A stretch of 11,244 nucleotides of DNA from Parvularculaceae bacterium UBA4496 (GTDB lineage Bacteria > Pseudomonadota > Alphaproteobacteria > Caulobacterales > Parvularculaceae), in assembly GCA_002388885.1 (NCBI GenBank), contig DGNI01000086.1:1-11244 (forward strand), given 5' to 3'. The position numbers were made by a program, and so were the translations under genes. Position 1 is the stretch's first letter. Each line of letters starts with the position of its first letter. The notes beneath the pieces were generated by a model, which was given only the letters and a program-made list of their open reading frames with translations, searched no databases and had not been told where the DNA came from. Below are positions 7,696-11,244 of this stretch, one piece after another.

Positions 7696-8278
7696 TGGGG
7701 CGAAAGTTGATGGGGCGAAGGTTGATAGGACCAACCTTGAGACTGATCAGGTCGAGGTCACCATCACCTATCTCGAACAGCGCGAAAGGCCGGCCCTGAC
7801 CGCGCCGCCGCCGCCACAGCGCAAGCTCGCCCTGTTGCGCGCCGAAAATCCACCGGTGCATTTTTATCGCTATCTCTATGACCTTGTGGGCGCGCCCTAT
7901 AACTGGGTCAGCCGCCGGCGCCTTAGCGACGATGAGCTGGCCTCAATCATTCACGATGATGATGTTTACCTTTATCTTCTTTATGCTGATGGTGTGCCTG
8001 CGGGCATGGCGGAAGTCGACGCCCGCAGTTCCGGAAATCATGAACTGAAGTTTTTCGGACTTGCGCCCGATTTCATCGGTGCGGGGCTCGGCCGATATTT
8101 TCTCGCCAATGTGCTGGACCTCATCTGGTCGCGCGCGCCCGGCCGGGTGCGGCTGGAAACCTGCTCGCTCGATCATTCGGCGGCGCTGCCGCTCTATCAG
8201 AAGTTCGGATTTTCGGTGATCGACCGGCGCAAGGGCTTTGTGGAGCGCTACAACCCGCCGCCATCTAACAGGCCTTAA
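7655..8278 (+). CDS. GNAT-family N-acetyltransferase
   Basis: From the ATG at 7655, which has GGGGAG 9 nt upstream, the protein has 207 residues and begins inside the sulfurtransferase gene. Residues 11-25 are three pentapeptides, AKVDG, AKVDG and AKVDR, from a DNA tandem repeat; 51-54 is a run of prolines. The GNAT fold follows, with beta strands YLYLLYADGVPAGMAEVD (105-122) and HELKFFGLAPDF (129-140), the acetyl-CoA pyrophosphate loop IGAGLGRYFL (141-150), LETCSLDHSAALPLYQKFGF (167-186) and a C-terminal strand. This C-terminal pattern is very typical of the family. The substrate is unknown. Its place between sulfur amino-acid genes suggests a metabolite or amino acid of that pathway, which is inference only. 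A start at 7646 (three codons earlier) is possible. Confidence 0.87.
   Translation: MTAQRTPLSLAKVDGAKVDGAKVDRTNLETDQVEVTITYLEQRERPALTAPPPPQRKLALLRAENPPVHFYRYLYDLVGAPYNWVSRRRLSDDELASIIHDDDVYLYLLYADGVPAGMAEVDARSSGNHELKFFGLAPDFIGAGLGRYFLANVLDLIWSRAPGRVRLETCSLDHSAALPLYQKFGFSVIDRRKGFVERYNPPPSNRP
7684..7728 (+). repeat. 15-bp tandem repeat, three units, across the sseA stop
   Basis: The unit GGCGAAAGTTGATGG occurs exactly at 7684-7698 and 7699-7713, and with two changes at 7714-7728. Being a multiple of three, it preserves both overlapping frames. In the sulfurtransferase frame each unit carries TGA, the first being the real stop. In the acetyltransferase frame it adds the pentapeptide AKVDG. It is probably a replication-slippage expansion and is likely to vary in copy number between strains. 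Confidence 0.9.
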
Positions 8279-8309
8279 AGCGCGCATCAAAACAGGCTAG
8301 AAGGCGGTC

Positions 8310-9473
8310 ATGAAAGACAAGACCAAGCTCGCCGCCCTCGGCCGTCCGCATCACCGCCCCGCCCATCCCGTCAATACGCCGGTCGAACGCGCGTCGACCT
8401 ATCTGTTTCCTACTTATGACGATTATCTTGAAGGCGCGAAGTCGATTACCTATGGCCGTTTGGGCACGCCGACCCATCGCGCACTCGAAGAGGCTGTAAC
8501 AGCCCTTGAAGGCGGTTTCGAAACGCGGCTGGCGCCGTCAGGGCTGCAGGCGTGCAACGCGGCGATCCTCGCCTTCGTGGCCGCGGGCGATCATGTGCTG
8601 ATGACGGACGCCGCTTACGATCCGACACGAAAGTTCTGCGAGAAGTTCCTAAAACGCTTTGGCGTTGAGACGACGTTCTACGATCCGCTTGCAAACGAGG
8701 AAGACATCGCCGCGTTGATGCGCCCGAATACCAAGGTCGTCTTCGCCGAGTCGCCGGGCTCGCTCACTTTCGAAGTGCAGGACCTGCCCGCCATCGCCGC
8801 GGCCGCCCATGCGGGCGGCGCGAAACTTGTGGTCGATAATACCTGGAGCGGGGGTTATTTCTGTAAGCCCATTGCGCTTGGCGCTGATGTCAGCGTGCAG
8901 GCGGCGACGAAATACCTTGTGGGTCACGCAGACTGTCTCGCCGGAACCATCACTTCCGCTGATGAACCGACGTCGCAGAAAATCTACTATGCGCTGTTGC
9001 AGCTCGGATCGAACGTATCCGCCGACGACGCCTGGCTCGCTCTGCGCGGCATGCGGACGCTCTCAACGCGACTGGAGCGCCATCAGGAAAATGCTGAGGA
9101 GCTGGTTAAATTCCTCGCCAAACGCAAGGAGGTAGAGCGGATGCTTCATCCGGCGCTCAAATCCTGCCCCGGCCACGCCGTGTGGAAGCGCGACTTTACC
9201 GGCGCGTCCGGCCTGTTCGGCGCTGTGATGAAGCCCGTACCGCTCGCCGCCATGAAGGCGTTTTTCAACGCATTCAAACTGTTCGGAATCGGTTTTTCCT
9301 GGGGCGGCTTTGAGAGCCTTTGCCTGCATGTGCATCCGCAAAATTACCGCAGCGCGACCGAATGGAACGAAGAGGGCCCCGTCTTGCGGTTTCATGCCGG
9401 GCTTGAAGACATTGACGACCTTAAAGGCGATCTTGAGCGCGCTTTCGCCGCCATGGCGGCTGCGTTAAAGTAA
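8310..9473 (+). CDS. metC: Cystathionine beta-lyase / Cys-Met metabolism PLP enzyme
   Basis: This 387-residue enzyme is a fold-type I PLP enzyme of the Cys/Met metabolism family. It most likely cleaves cystathionine to homocysteine, pyruvate and ammonia in methionine synthesis. Landmarks are the Tyr/Arg-containing SITYGRLGTPT (45-55), APSGLQACNAAI (75-86), AYDPTRKF (102-109), FAESPGSLTFEVQDL (145-159), VVDNTW (174-179, D176 contacts the pyridine nitrogen) and QAATKYLVGHAD with PLP lysine K201. The SxTKYLVGHxD form and the AESPGSLTFEVQD motif match MetC rather than MetB or MetZ, but subfamily calls within this family are error-prone. AGAAGG lies 5 nt before the ATG. It follows the acetyltransferase by 31 nt and precedes the PEGA lipoprotein by 26 nt, consistent with one operon with cysK and sseA. 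Confidence 0.9.
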   Translation: MKDKTKLAALGRPHHRPAHPVNTPVERASTYLFPTYDDYLEGAKSITYGRLGTPTHRALEEAVTALEGGFETRLAPSGLQACNAAILAFVAAGDHVLMTDAAYDPTRKFCEKFLKRFGVETTFYDPLANEEDIAALMRPNTKVVFAESPGSLTFEVQDLPAIAAAAHAGGAKLVVDNTWSGGYFCKPIALGADVSVQAATKYLVGHADCLAGTITSADEPTSQKIYYALLQLGSNVSADDAWLALRGMRTLSTRLERHQENAEELVKFLAKRKEVERMLHPALKSCPGHAVWKRDFTGASGLFGAVMKPVPLAAMKAFFNAFKLFGIGFSWGGFESLCLHVHPQNYRSATEWNEEGPVLRFHAGLEDIDDLKGDLERAFAAMAAALK

Positions 9474-9499
9474 AAACTGAAGTCCAGGGAGTTCAGCTT

Positions 9500-9811
9500 A
9501 TGCGGATCGCGGCCAGCATTGTCGCCGTTATTTTTTTGGGCGGATGCCAGACCATCGGCGGGTCCGGCGATATCCTGAATTTACAGACCGATCCGCCCGG
9601 CGCGCTCGTCACCATCGACGGCGCCGGGGAGTGCGAGACACCCTGCTCTATCAAGCTGAACGGCCCGCAAAACGCGCGCATCGCCAAGGCCGGCTTCGTG
9701 ACGCAATATGTGGTGTTAAATCCAAGTTCAAAAAAACAGGTTGTCGTGCCGCTCGAACTCGCCGCCGCCAGCGAAAGCGTTGACGAAACCGCGCTGCCGG
9801 AACTGGATTAG
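9500..9811 (+). CDS. Small PEGA-domain lipoprotein
   Basis: This 103-residue protein has a clear lipoprotein signal (hydrophobic 4-13, lipobox LGG-C16) and AGGGAG 8 nt before the ATG. Residues 26-87 (LNLQTDPPGALVTIDG, then CETPCSIKL, then ARIAKAGFVTQYVVL) form one PEGA domain, a beta-sandwich unit found in surface and envelope proteins; the P-G-A-x-V-x-I-D-G and K-x-G-F-x-x-Y pieces are diagnostic. C45 and C49 could form a disulfide in the periplasm. The acidic tail 90-103 ends in ELD. It lies 26 nt after metC, probably as the last gene of that operon; a functional link to sulfur metabolism is not evident. Confidence 0.82.
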   Translation: MRIAASIVAVIFLGGCQTIGGSGDILNLQTDPPGALVTIDGAGECETPCSIKLNGPQNARIAKAGFVTQYVVLNPSSKKQVVVPLELAAASESVDETALPELD

Positions 9812-9888
9812 CTCAACCAACCAAGCCCTTATAAAAGTATGGGTAAGTTAAGACGCTAAGACACTGATTACATACGGATAAAGAGTCT

Positions 9889-9913
9889 TTTTCGCGAAAA
9901 TTCCATGCGCATG
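9889..9913. repeat. Two adjacent perfect palindromes
   Basis: TTTTCGCGAAAA (12 bp, 9889-9900) and CATGCGCATG (10 bp, 9904-9913) are each self-complementary and separated by 3 bp, inside the gap between the PEGA lipoprotein and the cold-shock gene. They could be operator sites for the cold-shock promoter or small structural elements. Confidence 0.45.
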
Positions 9914-10070
9914 CTCGATTGGGAGCTACCCGCCGGACTGAAATAGTCTGCTACAAAAGCTTGTATTTCTTACACAAACGTCCCATATAGCTTGAGCGCC
10001 ATGATTGAAGGCCGTCTATTAGGCCTCTGAAACAAGCTTCTTATTCCCTCCAAACATCGGCAGCACAATC

Positions 10071-10095
10071 AGCGCACGGAATGTTTCCGGGCGCT
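10071..10095 (+). promoter_or_regulatory. Leader hairpin just upstream of the cold-shock ribosome-binding site
   Basis: The outer arms AGCGC (10071-10075) and GCGCT (10091-10095) and the inner arms CGGAA (10077-10081) and TTCCG (10085-10089) pair perfectly, with one A/G mismatch between them and a TGT triloop. The stem ends 14 nt before the AAGGA ribosome-binding site at 10110-10114. It lacks a T-tract, so it is not an intrinsic terminator. Placement suggests control of mRNA stability or translation of the cold-shock gene. Confidence 0.6.
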
Positions 10096-10121
10096 AACGC
10101 CTGTTTGCAAAGGATTACAAA

Positions 10122-10328
10122 ATGGCGACTGGAACTGTAAAATGGTACAATTCCCAAAAAGGATTCGGGTTTATTGCGCCGGATGACGGCGGCAAAGACG
10201 TGTTCGTTCACGCCACCGCGCTTGAGGCCGCAGGTCTTCGCGGGCTGAACGACGGCCAGAAAGTCAGCTTCGAGCTGCAGGAAGAGCGCGGCAAGACATC
10301 TGCCGGCCAACTCAGAGCGGCCGACTAA
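10122..10328 (+). CDS. Cold-shock protein, CspA family
   Basis: This 68-residue single-domain protein binds single-stranded RNA and DNA and acts as an RNA chaperone during cold shock or growth transitions. It is a five-strand OB fold with GTVKWYNSQ (4-12), RNP1 KGFGFI (13-18) and RNP2 VFVHA (27-31), the two nucleic-acid-binding motifs that define the family. It has the usual length. AAGGA lies 7 nt before the ATG. It is preceded by a long leader with a hairpin and followed immediately by an intrinsic terminator, so it is probably often transcribed alone, with readthrough to the genes beyond possible. Confidence 0.96.
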   Translation: MATGTVKWYNSQKGFGFIAPDDGGKDVFVHATALEAAGLRGLNDGQKVSFELQEERGKTSAGQLRAAD

Positions 10329-10343
10329 CTGAATCTATGGTGA

Positions 10344-10375
10344 GGGGGCGCTTCATGCGCCCTCCTGCCTTCTTG
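10344..10375 (+). terminator. Intrinsic terminator after the cold-shock gene
   Basis: GGGGGCGC (10344-10351) pairs with GCGCCCTC (10357-10364) around the loop TTCAT: eight pairs including one G-T. It is followed by a T/C-rich tail with several Ts. It begins 15 bp after the cold-shock stop codon and fits a Rho-independent terminator. Confidence 0.75.
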
Positions 10376-10412
10376 TCATGAACACGCCAAACGCCAGATT
10401 GTTGAGGTTCAA

Positions 10413-10601
10413 ATGATCGCAGAACGGCAAGCCAGACAGGAACGCGCTCAGGCTGCGGCGTTAAAAGAGCTTGAGACGGAAGCGGCGTATCAGCGCGCGC
10501 AAACGAATAAACTTCGCAAATTGCGCTTGGAAAGAGACAAGGCGATGGCTTCCCGCTTCAAATCGTGGCGCGACCAAAAGCCGGCAAGCAACGAAGCTTA
10601 A
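10413..10601 (+). CDS. Small charged helical protein, unknown function
   Basis: I do not recognise this 62-residue protein. It is almost entirely helix-forming and rich in Ala, Arg, Lys, Glu and Gln with no Cys, Pro only near the end and a single Trp. Residues 3-50 look like one long amphipathic or coiled-coil helix. GAGG lies 5 nt before the ATG and the reading frame uses codons like its neighbours, so it is probably a real gene. It is placed between a cold-shock protein and a second small charged protein plus IF-1, and the segment NKLRKLRLERDKAMASR loosely resembles [17 protein letters not shown] of that second protein. Ribosome- or RNA-associated function is a guess from charge and context. 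Confidence 0.62.
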   Translation: MIAERQARQERAQAAALKELETEAAYQRAQTNKLRKLRLERDKAMASRFKSWRDQKPASNEA

Positions 10602-10606
10602 GCTTC
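10593..10606. repeat. 14-bp palindrome at the stop of the small charged gene
   Basis: GAAGCTTAAGCTTC is perfectly self-complementary and includes the TAA stop. It is followed at 10609-10622 by a second inverted repeat, CCGCG/CGCGG, with a 4-nt loop. Together they may stabilise the upstream message or weakly terminate it; there is no T-tract. Confidence 0.35.
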
Positions 10607-10646
10607 TCCCGCGCGTGCGCGGCGCAGTTAACACACGGCCATCAAT

Positions 10647-10667
10647 GTGACGGCACGACGCCGTCGC
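10647..10667 (+). promoter_or_regulatory. Hairpin upstream of the second small gene
   Basis: GACGGC (10649-10654) pairs with GCCGTC (10660-10665) around a 5-nt loop, extended by one G-T and one G-C pair. It ends 8 nt before AAAGGA (10676-10681), the likely ribosome-binding site of the next gene. The arrangement resembles that before the cold-shock gene and could affect translation initiation. Confidence 0.45.
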
Positions 10668-10689
10668 CAGATTTCAAAGGACGCCCGTT

Positions 10690-10923
10690 TTGCGACAAAC
10701 AGGGACCCCGGCGGAACGTAAAGTCTTCCGCGACATGGATAAAAAGAAGGCGCTGTCTGAAGCTGACAAGCTAAAGCAGGCAACCCTCAAGAAAACGGCG
10801 AAGCTGCGTGCGCAGCGTCTTGAGAAAGAGGCTGCTGAGCGCATCGCAGATGAAGCGAAACCCAAAAAACCTGCAAGAAAGAGGCAAGCAATGAAAAAGC
10901 TGCCAGTTTGGCAGGGCGGATAA
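10690..10923 (+). CDS. Small Lys-rich helical protein coupled to IF-1
   Basis: I do not recognise this protein. With the TTG start at 10690, chosen because AAAGGA lies 8 nt upstream, it has 77 residues; an ATG at 10735 would give 62 residues but has no visible ribosome-binding site. It is strongly basic with many Lys, Ala and Glu. Residues about 17-58 should form a long charged helix ([20 protein letters not shown], then [16 protein letters not shown]), followed by a Lys/Pro/Arg-rich tail and a terminal VWQGG. Its TAA shares its last A with the ATG of the IF-1 gene (TAATG), so the two are very likely translated in a coupled way. That supports it being a real gene and hints at a job in translation or RNA binding. 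Confidence 0.6.
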   Translation: MRQTGTPAERKVFRDMDKKKALSEADKLKQATLKKTAKLRAQRLEKEAAERIADEAKPKKPARKRQAMKKLPVWQGG

Positions 10924-11207
10924 TGGCCAAGGAAGAACTGCTTGAGTTTGACGGCGACGTCACCGAGGCGTTGCCCGACGGCAATTACCGCATCACGCTT
11001 GATAACGGCCATGAAATTATGGCCTATGCCGGCGGCAAGATGCGTAAGCACAGAATCAAAACGCTCGCGGGCGACCGCGTTACCGTCGAAATGTCAGCCT
11101 ATGATCTGACCAAGGGGCGCATTACCTTCCGGCACAAGCCAGAGGGCGCCGCCGCGCCGTCATCCAATAAGAAGCGAAGCGTCTATCGCGCGCGCGGCCG
11201 CCGCTAG
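10923..11207 (+). CDS. infA: Translation initiation factor IF-1, C-terminally extended form
   Basis: IF-1 is an S1-type OB-fold protein that binds the ribosomal A site of the 30S subunit during initiation. The ATG at 10923 gives the family N-terminus [13 protein letters not shown]. Core landmarks are [20 protein letters not shown] (15-34), [20 protein letters not shown] (37-56) and [13 protein letters not shown] (60-72). E. coli IF-1 has about 72 residues; this one has 94 because of a Lys/Arg/Ser-rich tail (73-94, ending in YRARGRR). Similar longer IF-1 variants exist as second copies in some proteobacteria (for example Burkholderia), so this may be a paralogue beside a standard infA elsewhere. 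It overlaps the preceding small gene by one base and uses no obvious independent ribosome-binding site. A short palindrome (11212-11223) follows. Confidence 0.93.
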   Translation: MAKEELLEFDGDVTEALPDGNYRITLDNGHEIMAYAGGKMRKHRIKTLAGDRVTVEMSAYDLTKGRITFRHKPEGAAAPSSNKKRSVYRARGRR

Positions 11208-11211
11208 AGCT

Positions 11212-11223
11212 GATTTTAAAATC
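11212..11223. repeat. 12-bp palindrome after infA
   Basis: GATTTTAAAATC is perfectly self-complementary and lies 4 bp after the infA stop. It is A+T-rich and gives only a weak hairpin, so it is not a convincing terminator. The window ends soon after. Confidence 0.3.
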
Positions 11224-11244
11224 TGGCGACCCCGGCAGGACTCG

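Larger units (their letters stand above)
9812..10121 (+). other. 310-bp leader/intergenic region before the cold-shock gene
   Basis: No convincing gene is present. The region is more A+T-rich than its neighbours. It contains a partial direct repeat (TAAGACGC/TAAGACAC, 9849-9864), two adjacent palindromes (9889-9900 and 9904-9913), a short inverted repeat AGGCC/GGCCT (10009-10026), a possible but poor promoter (TTGTAT 9961-9966, CATATA 9984-9989, spacing 17) and a strong hairpin at 10071-10095. The length and structure fit a long structured 5' untranslated leader, as known for cspA-type genes in other bacteria; the transcription start cannot be read from sequence alone. Confidence 0.5.

Noticed and set aside
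10565..10774. A 69-residue reading frame with two Cys residues between the two small charged genes
   Set aside because: It overlaps both neighbouring genes in another frame, has no ribosome-binding site of its own that stands out, and its composition looks like a translated overlap.
1..11244. Mobile element, phage, toxin-antitoxin, CRISPR or defence system
   Set aside because: No transposase, integrase, paired toxin-antitoxin genes, spaced repeat array or nuclease/sensor genes were seen. MazG here is the two-domain housekeeping type and is not next to mazEF.

Overview
The window looks like a piece of an alphaproteobacterial chromosome, probably a marine Hyphomonas/Parvularcula-like lineage. 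This is inferred from the moderately high G+C, the protein sequences and the gene order; no rRNA or other marker gene is present to fix the taxon. It is ordinary, densely packed housekeeping and envelope DNA: no insertion sequence, phage, CRISPR array, tRNA or rRNA gene was seen.

Left part (1-2866). A penicillin-acylase-family enzyme runs off the left edge on the minus strand. It is divergent from a lipoprotein-type alkaline phosphatase, and the 114-bp gap between them holds a perfect 15-bp palindrome. The phosphatase converges, with a 13-bp gap, on an NTF2/SnoaL-like lipoprotein. That lipoprotein is encoded directly downstream of the branched-chain aminotransferase gene ilvE and shares a TGATG stop/start with it.

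Middle part (2866-5641). ilvE (minus) and mazG (plus) are divergent. mazG, a house-cleaning NTP pyrophosphohydrolase, is followed closely by a TolB-like six-blade beta-propeller lipoprotein whose DNA is visibly richer in A+T than its surroundings.

Sulfur amino-acid cluster (5826-9811). Five genes lie head to tail: cysteine synthase, a 3-mercaptopyruvate sulfurtransferase, a GNAT acetyltransferase, a cystathionine beta-lyase/gamma-synthase-type PLP enzyme and a small PEGA-domain lipoprotein. Spacings are 10 nt, a 41-nt overlap, 31 nt and 26 nt, so they probably form one operon that makes, moves and recycles cysteine/homocysteine sulfur. A three-copy 15-bp tandem repeat sits exactly where the sulfurtransferase ends inside the acetyltransferase reading frame.

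Right part (9812-11244). A 310-bp leader holding several palindromes precedes a CspA-family cold-shock protein, which ends in a good intrinsic terminator. Then come two very small, highly charged, probably helical proteins. The second overlaps by one base (TAATG) a translation initiation factor IF-1 that carries a basic C-terminal extension. Hairpins stand just upstream of the ribosome-binding sites of the cold-shock gene and of the second small gene. This suggests, but does not prove, an RNA-level cold or translation-stress module; it is the most interesting non-routine part of the window.
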